NCBI RefSeq assembly: GCF_000005505.3
Contig: NC_016134.3
Coordinates: 21,962,584-22,026,583 of the forward strand
DNA from: Brachypodium distachyon
Lineage: Eukaryota; Streptophyta; Magnoliopsida; Poales; Poaceae
Direction of reading: 5' to 3'
DNA length: 64,000 bases
A program made the position numbers and the translations under genes. This document shows positions 33,235-44,773 of the stretch, one piece after another. Below the pieces are notes generated by a model. That model ran no database searches and had not been told where the DNA came from. It saw only the letters and a list, made by a program, of their open reading frames with translations. Every line of letters starts with the position of its first letter. Position 1 is the stretch's first letter.

Positions 33235-34580
33235 ATGTTGTGCGCTTGAAAGTAATAGCGCAGCTTCCTTGAAGCGAGCAGGATCCCAAGAAAAAGCTTC
33301 TGGACCTGCAGGTACCGTACTCAGGCATCGTGTAGCACCGTGCTAACGAAGTACACGGGATGATGCACTAGCCGCTTGCGGGGGGCAGCCGGCATGGGTT
33401 GTCCCTCGGATCCAGGGGCAGAGGTGGTAGCCAGGGGTTGCTTCAGCTCACCGAGAGCCCCCGGCCCTTCCGTCTCAGTCCCCGGGACTTGCTCTTCCCT
33501 CTCGGCAATGAGCACGGAGCTCACTACCTGGTCTGTCGCTGCCAAGTATAGCAGCAACGGCTCGCCCGGCTTGGGGGGCGAGGAAGACCGGCGGCGATTT
33601 CAGATACTGCTTCAAGTCCTGGAACGCCGCTTCCGCCTCAGGAGTCCAATTGATTGGACCCTTCTTCTTCATCACCTTGAAGAAAGGCAGGGCTTGCTTG
33701 CCCAGCCTTGAGATGAAACGCGCAAGCGCTGCAACGCACCCGTTGAGGCGCTGGACGTCTCTAACCTTGCGGGGTGCCTCCATATTCGATCGCTTCGATC
33801 TTCTGTGTGTTGGCTTCGATTCCCCTGTGAGAGACCAGGAAGCGCAGCAAGTGCCCTGAGTCCACACCGAACGTGCACTTCTCGGGGTTAAGCTTGAGCT
33901 TGATCCTGTGGAGGTTGTTCAACGTCTCGTGCAGGCCGCCGACGAGCGAGTCCCTACGCCGCGACTTGACAACGATATCGTCCATGTAGGCCTCGATATT
34001 CCGGCCTAGCTAGGTTCCCAAACACTCGCGCAAGGCACGCTGAAATGTCGAGCCCGCATTCTTCACCCCGAAAGGCATGCTGTAACAGTAGCAGCCAACC
34101 GGCGTTATGAACGCTGTTTTCTCCTCGTCTTCGACTGCCATCTTAATCTGATGGTAGCCGGAGAAAGCATCCAGAAAGCACAAAGACTCACAACCTGCTG
34201 TAGAATCTACTATTTGATCGATTCGGGGTACAGGGAAGGGGTCCTTAGGACATGCGCGATTAAGATCAGTAAAATCTACACACATGCGCAATTTATTTCC
34301 GACCTTAGGGACTACAACAGGGTATGCTAACCAAGTGGGGTACAACACTTCCCTGATCGCCCCGGCATTCTTGAGCTTCTCCACTTCATGTTGGATGAAG
34401 TCTTTGCGTTCTTGTGCTTGCCGACGAACCTTCTACTTGACGGGCCGCGCGTCTGGCCGCACCACCAGCCGATGCTTGATCAGCTCCGTGGGGACTCCGG
34501 GAAGATCTGACGGCTCCCAAGCGAACACGTCAGAGTTCTCCCGGAGGAAGGCGACGAGGGCGCTATCCTATTTGTTGCCG
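33235..34580 (-). pseudogene. T1 reverse transcriptase and first RNase H
   Basis: The best part is 34384-34010: EKLKNAGAIREVLYPTWLAY, KLRMCVDFTDLNRACPKD, FLDAFSGYHQIKMA, MPFGVKNAGSTFQRAL. A TAG near 34011 precedes the catalytic EAYMDDIVVKS. Frameshifts follow near 33800 and within the connection and RNase H domain (ALPFFKVMKKKGPINWTPEA, then YLAATDQVVSSVL and HHPVYFVSTVLHDA). TGA near 33318 adds to the damage. Confidence 0.85.
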
Positions 34581-34808
34581 AGGCTTGCACCAATGGAGAC
34601 GGTGCGTGCCTCGTTGCCGGCATGCAGGGGCACCTTCTTGACCTTGGTGCCCTCCTCCTTCAGCTTCGCGCCCTTGCTAATGCGTGGGCTGGAGCTGGAG
34701 CTGCCCCCGGCGTCCTGTTCGCTTTCTTCTGTGCGGGTAGCTCACCCGCAAGTGGATCCTTGTCCCCGGCAACATCGTAGTCGCCGGGGTCCGCCACTGT
34801 GGAGGTCT

Positions 34809-35118
34809 TCATGACCTCGCCCACGCACCAAGCAGCGTCCTTCTGGTCACACTTGATGGAGAGTACGCCGTATGTTGACGCATCGTCATCACGCCATAGG
34901 CGCCATAGGTTGCCGCCATGAACTTGATCAGCGCCGGCCGACCAATGATCCCGTTGTACGGCAACGGGATGTGAGCTACATCGAAAACGATGTGCTCAGT
35001 CCGGAATGCGTCCTGGGAACCGAAGGTCACCGGGAGCGTGATTCGCCCCCTGGGCTGCACCACTCTGGGGTTGATCCCCCGGAACGGGTCGGTCGGCTTC
35101 ATCTGCTCCAGGGGCAGC
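34809..35118 (-). pseudogene. T1 protease, C-terminal remnant
   Basis: Only the second half of the gypsy protease is left: LPVTFGSQDAFRTEHIVFDV, LPYNGIIGRPALIKF. The catalytic Asp-containing half is gone. The frame begins directly at the Tekay LTR junction (35119). The region between this and RT (34581-34808) is T1 linker in broken frames. Confidence 0.78.
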
Positions 35119-37475
35119 TGAAACGATTCCCCTTCACCAAGGGTTCGATCTCTGTGCTTACTGTGCTAGTCCCTGGATCGACTCACTAGCACACACAGTT
35201 TCATGATGAAATACACAGAAGCAAAGGTCAAAGTATTTTATTACATCGCATCATCCATAATTTAATAGTACTTACAACCTCGCATGAACTCTGGGGTCAG
35301 CCTAAAACAAATACTGTTTTATCATCATAAAACAATGTTTCAAAACTGCAGCGGAAAAAGGGTAGAACATAAGGGCCACACTACTCCAAGGTGAGAGCAT
35401 GTTGGAATGTAAGCACATGACCCATGACAAAACGACGAACCTCACTCATCGTCGGATCCACCTGCATTGTTAATTGCAGCCACTACGTGGTCAATACATT
35501 TTAATGTATTGGCAAGCTCACTAGAGTTATAAAGGACCTACCAAGTACATGCATGGTTTGGCTTGGTGGGGTTTGGCTAATTTGCATAAAAGCATCATTA
35601 TTCAAATACTATCATTTTTAGATAAATAGCTTTGAATTCTATTGGACACGGGGTAGAAACACCCATGCTCCTATTAACCTAGGCACATTGAGTAGAAACA
35701 TCAATGCTCCTACCCAGTTCAACCATTCATTTTATTAGGAAATTAGAATGAGTGAGACCTTCCTTATAGCTCCAATATCTAGTTGCTCATAATTGTCCGT
35801 AACCGGGGACACGGCTAAGTACTTAGTTTGACACTCTCGAGAGGTGGTACACTTTACCCACAAGAAATCGACGTGTTAATCCCTTGCTGTCCTGAGGGTA
35901 GAGTAGCAACGGCATCGACTACAGGAATTTTCAGAACATAATCCCCCAGACCACCTGAGGGACGCGCCCCCACCTACACTGCTACATACCGATGTCACCT
36001 CGGATCCGGGTTCATATTTCTTACATCCATCCTGGCAGAGCCCATAATACCATGTGGTTGTACTGAAAGCTACTAAACAGGAAACTAGTCCAGTCTCTGG
36101 TTATCCCGGGTGGCATCCCACATTGTGACGCAGGCGCTCCCCGACGCACGGGGAGACGACCATGGATGCTCCCGAATCACACGGAGAGACGACTCAGCGG
36201 GCCCCATAGAAATGGACCTAACGTCACGACATCCGAAAACTCAAAGCAGCCCACCCAGGACGGTTCATTCAATTACTTGTTTTGCCATACACTAGGAAAA
36301 TCATATTGTAATTTAACAGTATCACATTGTAACAATACCACCCTCGTATATTATCATAGCATAGCCTCTTACTACTACGATGGCAATTGGTGGTGAAGTC
36401 ATGGCAAAGGTATCCTATACTACTAGGACAGATCATAGCTAGCATAGATACAATAATAATCCAGACAATGCAACTAATAAAATCTAGTGCATAATAAAAT
36501 AATGGGTAAATGATCAAAGTGAACTTACCTTGATAGTAGTTGGTATTCAAACACTCTTCGCAATCACACAGTTTGCTCTCCGAGAAAACTATACAATCAA
36601 GCAAACATACACATACATAAACACACCATACAAGCAAAAGAATAATGCAAAACATGTGACATGAGTTTGGTTTATTTTATTTGGGTGATCTACTGATCCA
36701 TTGCCTTGAGAATTAAACACATGTAATTAGGATTTTAAACAAAAGGCAAAAGCTAGGGTTTAAAACCTAAAATGAGGTTTTATTGGCACCAGCCAAATAG
36801 ATTAGTTCAAAATATTTATTTCCCTGTCCCACTGGACAGAGGATAATAAAACAAAATTTTGGGCACTGGTTTCATTCAAAAAGGACTTATAAATAAATAG
36901 TTATGATTTAAATGGCATAAAACCCTAATCTGTGATTTGAATGTGATTCAAATATTCAAATTTGAATTTGGGCAGTGCAAAAAGATTCCACACTTCCTAA
37001 GGATTCCAAAAAGGTGTGGATCACTAAATTTGGCCAAACAGATTTAAAGTTTTGATCATTTGAAGTTACAGGGGCCTATCTGCAAAAAGACCATTTAATT
37101 ATTCCGGGGGATTAAAATTACATTCTCACTTTATAAACCAGGGGCCACGTGGCGCGTTATTATTGGACGGTACCGGTTCGGTTTATAAATATATCCGAGC
37201 CGTTAGATCTAACTTATAAAGATCGGACGCTCTACAGTGCGTACCGGTTCGTTTTATAAGTGATCTAATCCTAGCCATCGATCTAGATCAGACGGACGAG
37301 GGCTAGGGTTTCTTACCGGGCGGAGGCGGGCGGCCGGAGTTGAAGGAGACGGCGGCGCAGGCACGGGCGCGGCGGCGCGGGGCGCTCCGGCGAGGCTGGC
37401 GATGCGGGGGTGGCCGGGAACGGCGCGGCGCGGCACGGCGGAGACGGGGGCGCGGTCGGCGGCGGTCGGGGACGG
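35119..37475 (-). repeat. Truncated Tekay LTR inside T1
   Basis: On the plus strand it starts TGAAACGATTCC (TGAAGCGATC in other copies) and follows LTR2 backwards up to the GC-rich block, where it stops near CGGGGACGG at about 37475, the counterpart of about 17171. The first 0.8 kb of the LTR with the TATA box is missing, as is T1 sequence from the gag tail to the protease active site. One deletion has therefore removed the LTR start and its flank together. The five bases left of it are GCAGC; their partner is lost. Confidence 0.85.
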
Positions 37476-39162
37476 CAAGTTGAGGCTTTCCCGATGTCCC
37501 CGCAGTTGAAGCAAACCCCGGCAGCGCGGCGTTCCTTGGGGCGCTGCTCGCGCTTCTCCTTGATGGTCTGGAGGGTGGGGCGGTTCTGCGCGTCGTGGGT
37601 GGCGTTGGTGTGGATGGGGCAGGGCGCGGCTACCGCCGGCTTGCTACCCGATGCTCCCGCCAACGCCGCCTTCTTGGTGGGCCTCTGGGGAGCTCCCGGC
37701 TCCGTGGCAAGCACTTGCTTCCCGCCGCGTTTCCGGAAGCCCTTCTTCCCGGAGCCCTTGGGTGGGTTTGCCGTTGCTTTGGAGGCAAGCTCGGGCGCCA
37801 AGAGCCCTTCCTCGGTCATCGCGTACTTGTGCGTGAGAGTGTAGAGATCCCTTGGGGTCCGGATCCGGTGCGTGTTCAGCTTCTCACGCATTTTCGGGTC
37901 GCGGACGTTGATGGCATACGTGTTGATGATGGTGGCCGCTTCCGCCTCAGGGATGGAGTAGGAGAGGTTGGAGAACCTGTTGGTGAAGTCCCGCAACGTC
38001 TTCCCTGGTTTCTGCACTACAGTGTGCAGCTCCGCAATGGTTCTCGAGCGCTTGTAGCCGTCCTGGAACGCATTCACGAACTGCTCGCGCAGGTCAGCCA
38101 AGGAGGCTATGGACCCAGAGGGCAGGTTGAGCAACCAAGTCCTCGCTAATCCTTTGAGGACCATCGGGAACCAGTTGGCCCTGACCTTGTCGTCAGCACC
38201 GATAGCGTGCATGCCCAACGTGTAGGTCAGGAGGAAGTCCTTGGGATTCACGGTCCCGTCGTACGTCCCGAACGCTGGCGCCCGGAACTTGTAGGGCCAT
38301 GTCACCCGACGCAGCTCGCGACTGAACGCAGCGCAGCCGTCATCGGCACCCATGGGAGCGTCTTCCTGCTCCTCTTGGGGCTGGCGTTCTGCTTCACGCC
38401 GGCGCCGGCGCTCCATGCGCGGGCGGAGATCTTCCTGCTGGCGGGCGTTCAGGATGCCTCGCGCGTCACCCGCGTGACGGTTGGTGACGAGTCCGAGGAC
38501 CCCACGGGATCCCCGCCTCTTTGCCCTCCCGGCGGGGGAGGGTGTTCTCCTTGCCCCGAGAAGCGGGGCGCGTCTCCACGTCCCGGGTTCTGTCCCCGGC
38601 CTGAACCAGCCGGGCTGCCCTCGCCTTGCGGCTGCTGGGCAGCAAACGCGAGGAGCGCGTCTAGCTCTGCGCTCCACGCGTCATGCGCCGGCGTGCCTTG
38701 CGGTGGCTCACAGCGCACCAAGACATGCGCGGCAATGATAGCTTCCGCCGGGGTCTGGGCGGGAGGCTGCCGGTTCTCCAATTGGCTGCCCTCCGCCCTG
38801 TCACCCGGTGCCCTCGGATGTGTAGGGCGAGACTCCGCTGGCGTCGCACGCGACGCGCCGTGGTCATGGCGCAGCTGTCGCTGCATGTCTTCAGCCCGCG
38901 AGTGGACCCGCTGGTTGGCGCGCACGACGTTGTGGTCGCTCGCGCGGCTGGCTCCCGCGCTAGGCGCCGAAGGCCCCCTCAGCCGGTTGTCCGCTGACGG
39001 CCAAGGAGGCGAAGGTGGCAGCTGCGACTGCTGCTCCTGCCGTGGAGGGGATCCCTGGTCGCCTTGTGCTTGCGACGCGCACGCGGCGTCCAGGGAGCGG
39101 GTGCGCATGGCGAGGATGTCGCAAAAGTCGACCGAGGGCTCGTCTGCCTTCTTGGGCGTCAT
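37476..39162 (-). pseudogene. T1 gag
   Basis: ATG at 39162 (MTPKKADEPSVDFCD). A charged, low-complexity N-terminus runs to about 38450, where the frame shifts. The second frame holds DARGILNARQQEDLRP and then the gag core (WPYKFRAPAFGTYDGTVNPK, GLARTWLLNLPSGSIASL, LREQFVNAFQDGY, ELHTVVQKPGKTLRDF) and ends with the first part of a zinc knuckle, CFNCGDIGK, where the Tekay junction cuts it. Gag would form the particle. Apart from the shift this part is well conserved. Confidence 0.87.
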
Positions 39163-39250
39163 GGCGAGTTAGTCATTGAAGATGTCGTAGACGACGAAGC
39201 CGGTGTTGAAGACGATGATGCCGGCGGTCACCCGAAGCTCTCTGCACGCC

Positions 39251-39268
39251 CCCCTACCTGGCGCGCCA
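39251..39268 (-). other. T1 primer binding site
   Basis: On the minus strand TGGCGCGCCAGGTAGGGG, two bases after the 5' LTR end. T2 has the same site at 43346-43363. It is not complementary to initiator methionine tRNA. I cannot name the priming tRNA without a search. Confidence 0.75.
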
Positions 39269-39270
39269 GA

Positions 39271-42200
39271 TGTCGGAGCACGGGTCTTCGACACCGGGGA
39301 TGCCGAGCACCCCCTTTCTGGTTCGGTGGAGGGCGAAGTGATCGCTCCGGCAATCTCCGGCATGGCGATAGACACGAAGTGTGGACACGAGAATTTACCC
39401 AGGTTCGGGCCACCTGGAGGTGTAACACCCTACGTCCTGCTTTGGAGTTGTATTTCTTAGTATGGGTGTTACAGATTGCCGAGGGGTTCCCGGGCTTTGC
39501 TACTTGTCCCTCTAGGGCTTGGCTACTTCAAGCGATCCGCCCCCCTTACTAGGGTTCGATTTCTGTGCTTACAGTGCTAGTCCCTGGATCGACTCGCTAG
39601 CACACACAGTTTCAAGATGTAATATCAAAATACAAAGGTCGAAAGTATATTACATCGCACTGATCCAGAACTTACATATTGCATAACCTCGTGGGTTAGC
39701 TCAGAAGAAGATAAAATCTTGCAGCGGAAAACAGAAGATGTAGGAGCCCCATAACAACTCCACAGTCGAAACATGTTGGAATGTAAACTCGTAACCCTAA
39801 CACTTCGTACCTCACTCTTCACCTGGTTAACCTGCAACATTTAAACGTTGCAGCCGCTAGGGGGTGAATACATTAAATGTATTGGCAAGTTCACAAAGGG
39901 TTATAACAGATTCTATCAAGTACATGCAGTATCTGGCAAGGTGGAGTTCAGGCTCTGTTGCGTAAAAGCATCAATGTTTGATCCTATCATTTTTAACCAA
40001 ATAGTTTTATCACTATTGGACACGGGGTAGAAACACCCATGCTCCTATTAACCTAGGCACATTGAGTAGAAACATCAATGCTCCTACCCAATTCAAACCA
40101 TTCATTTTATTAGGAAATTGGAACGAGTGAGACCTTCCTTACAGCCTCAATATCTAGTTGCTCATAATTGTCCGTAACCGGGGACAGGGCTAAGTACTTA
40201 GTTTGACACTCTCGAGAGGTTGTACAATTTCCCCACAGAAATCGACGTGTTAATCCCTTGCTGTCCTCAGGGTAGAGTAGCAACGGCATCGATTACAGGA
40301 ATTTTCAGACCATAATCACCCGGACCACCTGAGGGACCTACATTCCCACCTACACGGCTACATCTGCACAATCCTTCGGATCCAGGATCATATGTCTTAC
40401 ATCCATCCTGGCAGAGCCCATATTACCATGTGGTTGTACTGGAAGCTACTAAACAGGAAACTAGTCCAGTCTCTGGTTATCCCGGGTGGCATCCCACATT
40501 GTGACGCAGGCGCTCCTCGAATCGCACGGGGAGACGACCATGGACGCTCCCGAATCACACGGAGAGACGACTCAGCGGGCCCCATAGAAATGGACCTAAC
40601 ATCACGACATCCGAAAACTCAAAGCAACCCACCCAGGACGGTTCATTGAATTACTTGTTTTGCCATACACTAGGAAAATCATATTGTAATTCAACAGTAT
40701 CACATTGTAACAATACCACCCTCGTATATTATCATAGCATAGCATTTTTACTACTACGATGGCGATGGTGGTGTGGACATGGCAAAGGTATCCTATACTA
40801 TTAGGACAGATCATAGCTAGCATAGATACAATAATAATCCTGACAATGCAACTAATAAAATCTAGTGCATATTAAAATAATGGGATGATGGTCGGGCAAC
40901 GGGCGGCAGCGGTCGACGGCGAACGGCGCGGCCGGGGCAGCTTGGGGCGGCGGGTGGCGGCGACGGGCGCTGGGAGATGAGGGGGCAAGAGGGGGAAAAG
41001 AACGGGGAGAGGCGGAGCTTTATAGGGACGCGGTCGGTGAGGCGCGGGAGGCACGGGAGGCGGAGATCACGGCGGGGATGGCGTGGCCGGCGAGCATGGC
41101 AAGCGCGCGGGCGTCGTGGCGAGGATTGGGCTCCTGCCCGTTGGGGAAGACGACCCCCTGACGGGCGGGGCCCGCCTGTCAGTCGCACAGCGCGCTGGCG
41201 CTGGCGTTGAGCCGGTCTTGTTCGGTGGCTCGGGCAAGACGGGGCCGGTTCGGCCCAAGCAGTCGGCCCGGTCCGGTTTACTCTTTTTTTTTCCTTCTCT
41301 TTTTCCCTTTTCCTTATTTCTTTCATATCGTTTGAATTTGAACTCCAAATTGATCCAAATAAGTTCCAGAAAATTTGTAAAATCATGTTTTACCATGATT
41401 CAACTTTTGGGAGTAATTTCCCTTCAAAATAAAATATGTAAAAATACAATTTCCCTATAAATGCCTTTAGGGTTATATATCTATTCGAATAAAATACTTT
41501 TTCAACTCCAAATAATTATCCAAAAAAATATGGGATAGCTTATATATGCATTAAACCCCTTTTATATATAAACCTTAATGGTTTGAAGATCCAAAGCTCA
41601 AATAGGTGTAAACCCTAGGGTTTAAAATGAAATAAAAATCTTTCCAAAGCTTTTTGAGATTAAAATTTGAATTCAAATATGCAATTGTGGCATGATGCTC
41701 ATGGATGCAATGCATATGTAAAAGTTTGAAATTTTTGGGATGTTATACTACTTGTGTGAATGCTGAACCGTTTGACCGGTGGCATTGGTCCTCCTTTTAT
41801 AGACAGGGGGATACCACAGGTGCCAATACATGGAGCGTGACACGTTTCGCAGAAGCGTGTCACAGCCACGTGAAATACTTCTTCGCTCATCCATGCTGGA
41901 CGCCATGCAGCGCCTGGTCCACTGTACACGGTAGAAAAAATGGTTTGTAGGGTAGTCGCCCTAGCCTTGCTAAGCTGATAAGACTCCTGTCGGTGCATAA
42001 AATGCACTGCGCCCGCCGTCTTGTCCTGTCTTCACTATTCTGCGGGCCCCACCTGCATGCCTGAGCGTGGGTTGCTGGGGTGACCTTCCCGGCTAGCGCG
42101 CACGGTTAGTTGCCGGGAGGCGTTTTTTCAGCTTCCCTGGACCGGGGTTCCTGGGGCCTTCTTGTACTCGGCCCTTAGCTTTACCTTCACCAAGGGCCGT

Positions 42201-42318
42201 CTCCTCGAGCCAGGTTTCCCGGACTCACCGCTTCCCGGAAGGCCTTCCTGACGGGGCTTCGTCACTAGCGACCCACGCATCCCGTATCAGTGGGACCCGA
42301 TGGGCCAATGGTACGACA
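39271..42318 (-). repeat. T1 5' LTR, split by a solo Tekay LTR
   Basis: The LTR consists of 39271-39527 and 41753-42318, about 823 bp. Its minus-strand start is TGTCGTACCA (42318) and its end CTCCGACA (39271). A minus-strand TATA box lies at 41794-41801 (CTTTTATA in the plus reading). The interruption by 39528-41747 separates this promoter from the gag side of the LTR. Confidence 0.9.
39528..41747 (-). mobile_element. Solo Tekay LTR in the T1 5' LTR
   Basis: Plus-strand ends TCAAGCGATC and GGGATGTTATA, the inverse of the LTR termini with one change each. It is flanked by CTACT (39523-39527 and 41748-41752). No primer site or ORF0 is present, so recombination between LTRs removed the interior. 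At about 40880 AT-rich sequence joins the GC-rich block directly, a deletion of roughly 0.85 kb relative to LTR2. The GC-rich promoter part is kept. Confidence 0.9.
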
Positions 42319-42470
42319 ATTAGGGTGCACCACCACCAATCCGCCCGCATCACCCACTTGTTCACGTTAAATTTGTAGCCACCATGTCGCCATTCTCGTC
42401 AACACCCAATTAGGGTGCACCAACACCAAACTCCGGTACTATGAGCCTGTGTTCATCGGCTGCTTTCGGG
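42319..42470. other. Spacer between T1 and T2
   Basis: Begins with the second ATTAG of T1 and continues the ancestral locus of bases up to 3810. It contains two near-identical copies of ATTAGGGTGCACCA (42319 and about 42411), 92 bases apart. No gene is seen. T2 begins at 42471. Confidence 0.75.
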
Positions 42471-43343
42471 TGTCGCACCAGTGGCACCCGTGGTGCCACC
42501 GCTACACGACGCGTGGGTCGCATCGCTGGGTTCCTGGAAGGATCTCACCCCGAGCGGCAACGTGCAGGCCACCCGGCAAGCTACCAGCCCGGCAGGGCTA
42601 GCGGGGCTTCGGGGAATAATCCCGCCTGGGCACTTCCCGGGAAGGCGCTTGCCGAGAGGAGGCGTTCCCAGGCACAGGTTCCTGCCGCGAGGGCAGGGCC
42701 GAGCGAACAGGGCAGCAACGCCACGTGGGCGCGCGGCGGGCGCCTAGTGTGCAGGTTCGCCAGGACGAGTGAGGCGCACGGCGCATTTAATGAGCCGACA
42801 GGTTATCCGTCTAGTCAGGCAAACAATGGCTGCCCAGGGCTAGTTTTTAGGCTATAGACCCCTAGCCGCGGGGTTGGCACTCATGCATGCATGACAGCGC
42901 ACCGAGGAGGAGCTGCCCATGCTCCCTGCTCGCCACTTTTAATCCATGCACCGTGGCACCTGTGGTATCCCCTTGGCTATAAGAGGAGGACCCCAGCCAA
43001 CGGTCAAAGGGTTCGGTTTTATCGTACTACCAAGTCACAGTTCACTGCTAGTCCTAGCCCAGAGTAGCAAGGAGCACTTAGCCAAAAAGAGATCGCCCGG
43101 GGACCCTTCCCCGGCAACTTGTAAACACTCGATCTTACGATAATATGAGCTCAGACAGGCAGTACGTAGGGTTTTACACCGCAAGGTGGCCCGAACTTGG
43201 GTAAAAAGGGTTTTCGTGTTCATTGCATTCTTACGCTTTGCATTGGCCTCGCCGGCGATCGCCAGAGCGATCCCCGTAGCCCACTACCGAACCTAAAAGG
43301 GGGTGCTCGCGCACCACCAGTGTCGAAGCCCCGTGCGACGACG
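42471..43343 (+). repeat. T2 5' LTR
   Basis: 873 bp, TGTCGCACC to CGACG, the last base changed from the expected A. It aligns with the T1 LTR only at the ends and in short blocks (GACGCGTGGGTCGC; the ATCCCC-T-G-CTATAA promoter block; CACCAGTGTCGAAG). The TATA box CTATAAGAG lies at 42977-42985. The primer site starts three bases after the end. Confidence 0.82.
42977..42985 (+). promoter_or_regulatory. T2 LTR TATA box
   Basis: CTATAAGAG in the context CCTTGG-AGGAGGAC matches the promoter block of the T1 LTR (GTCTATAAAAGGAGGACC on the minus strand). Confidence 0.65.
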
Positions 43344-43345
43344 TC

Positions 43346-43363
43346 TGGCGCGCCAGGTAGGGG
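43346..43363 (+). other. T2 primer binding site
   Basis: TGGCGCGCCAGGTAGGGG, identical to that of T1 on the opposite strand. This supports the LTR boundary and the common lineage. Confidence 0.75.
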
Positions 43364-43451
43364 CCGCGTGAGGAGAGCTCGCCGGTGACCGCCGGCGGCA
43401 GCGTCTACACCAACATCAGCCTCGTCTTCCTCGACGACAGAGGCAACCATC

Positions 43452-43483
43452 ATGCCTCCCAAGCGGGCTGGTGACCCTCGGAA
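43452..43483 (+). pseudogene. T2 gag remnant (start codon only)
   Basis: ATG at 43452 gives MPPKRAGDPRK and a stop, matching the start of T1 gag in position and charge. The stop lies at a joint, and the next bases (GTAGTGCCCAAGG) are RT. Gag, protease and the RT N-terminus are deleted in one step. Confidence 0.65.
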
Positions 43484-44773
43484 GTAGTGCCCAAGGTGGG
43501 GAATAAGCTTCGCATGCGTGTAGATTTTACTGATCTTAACCGTGCATGTCCCAAGGATCCTTTCCCTGTACCCCGTATCGATCAAATAGTTGATTCCACT
43601 GCTGGGTGTGAATTGCTGAGCTTTTTGGATGCTTTTTCCGGCTACCATCAAATCAGGATGGCGGTCGAAGACGAAGAGAAAACAGCGTTCATCACCCCGG
43701 TTGGCTGCTACTATTATACGTGCATGCCTTTCGGGTTGAAGAACGCGGGCTCAACATTCCAGCGCGCGTTGCGCGAGTGTTTGGGACTCCAGCTAGGCCG
43801 GAACGTGGAGGCCTACATGGACGATATCGTCAACAAGTTGAAGCGCGAGGAATTGCTGATTGATGACCTGCGGGAAATGTTTGATAACCTCCACAGGATC
43901 AAACTCAAGTTGAACCCTGAGAAGTGCACCTTCGGTGTAGACTCGGGCCAGCTTCTGGGTTTCTTGGTTTCACACAGGGGTATACAAGCCAACCCGCAGA
44001 AGATAGAAGCTATCGAGAAGATGGAGGCTCCCCACAGGGTGAAGGACGTCCAGCGCCTCAACGGTTGCGTTGCCGTGCTGGGCCGCTTCATCTCAAGGTT
44101 GGGGAACGCGCCCTACCTTTCTTCAAGGTGATGAAAAAGGAGGGTCCGATTGATTGGACCCCCGAGGCCGAGGCGGCGCTCCCGGATCTCAAGCAATACC
44201 TGAAGACGCCGCCCGTCCTCGTCGCCCCCAAGCCGGGCGAGCCGCTGCTACTCTACCTAGCAGCTACTGACCAGGTGGTCAGCTCGGTGCTGGTTGCCGA
44301 GAGGGAGGAAGACGTTCCGGGGACTGAGGCTGCGGGGCAGGGGGCTGAACGGCCCCCGGCAACCTCCTCGGACCCAGGGACCACCCCCGAGCCGGCAGTG
44401 TCGGCACTGCGCAAGTGGCTCGTGCAGCATCCGGTGTACTTCGTCAGCACGATGCTGCGCGACGCCCGTACGAGGTACCCGCAGGTGCAGAAGCTCCTCC
44501 TAAGGATTCTGCTCGCGTCTCGGAAGCGGCGCCCCTACATCCAGCCGCACCGCGCCACGGTGGTGTCGGGGTTCCGCCTTGAGCGAGCCCTCACCAACCG
44601 TGAAACCACCGGGAGGGTGGCCGAGTGAAGGATGGAGCTGTCAGAGTTCGATCTGCACTTCGCCAACTCCAAAAGCGTCAAGAGTGCGGCCCTGGCGGAC
44701 TTTGTCGCAGAGTGGATGTCGACGGGTGTAGAAGAGGAAGAGCCGGAGACTAGCCTGCCAGGCAGGATGGACG
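43484..44773 (+). pseudogene. T2 reverse transcriptase and RNase H
   Basis: Starts inside RT (PKVGNKLRMRVDFTDLNRAC). FLDAFSGYHQIRMA, MPFGLKNAGSTFQRAL and the catalytic AYMDDIVNK are present. A frameshift near 44100 leads to ALPFFKVMKKEGPIDWTPEA, YLAATDQVVSSVLVAE, HPVYFVSTMLRDARTRYP and FRLERALTNRETTGRVAE. TGA (44626-44628) replaces a tryptophan codon, and the second RNase H begins (ALADFVAEW) before C2 cuts it at 44774. It parallels T1 closely, so the two can be compared directly. Confidence 0.87.

Larger units (their letters stand above)
3811..42318 (-). mobile_element. T1: Tat-type Ty3/gypsy retrotransposon, nested and defective
   Basis: Both ends can be placed. The plus-strand left end begins TGTCGG and the right end finishes GTACGACA, so the element has TGTCG...CGACA inverted termini. 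ATTAG lies immediately outside both ends (3806-3810 and 42319-42323). Reading on the minus strand the order is 5' LTR, primer binding site, gag, protease, reverse transcriptase, RNase H, a second RNase H, integrase, an antisense gene, 3' LTR. The second RNase H and the antisense gene are marks of the Tat lineage (RIRE2 and Grande relatives). About 38.5 kb are spanned, more than half of it inserted later (C1 with G1, a CACTA element and two Tekay LTRs). Frameshifts, stops and the loss of the protease active-site region make it non-autonomous. Confidence 0.9.
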
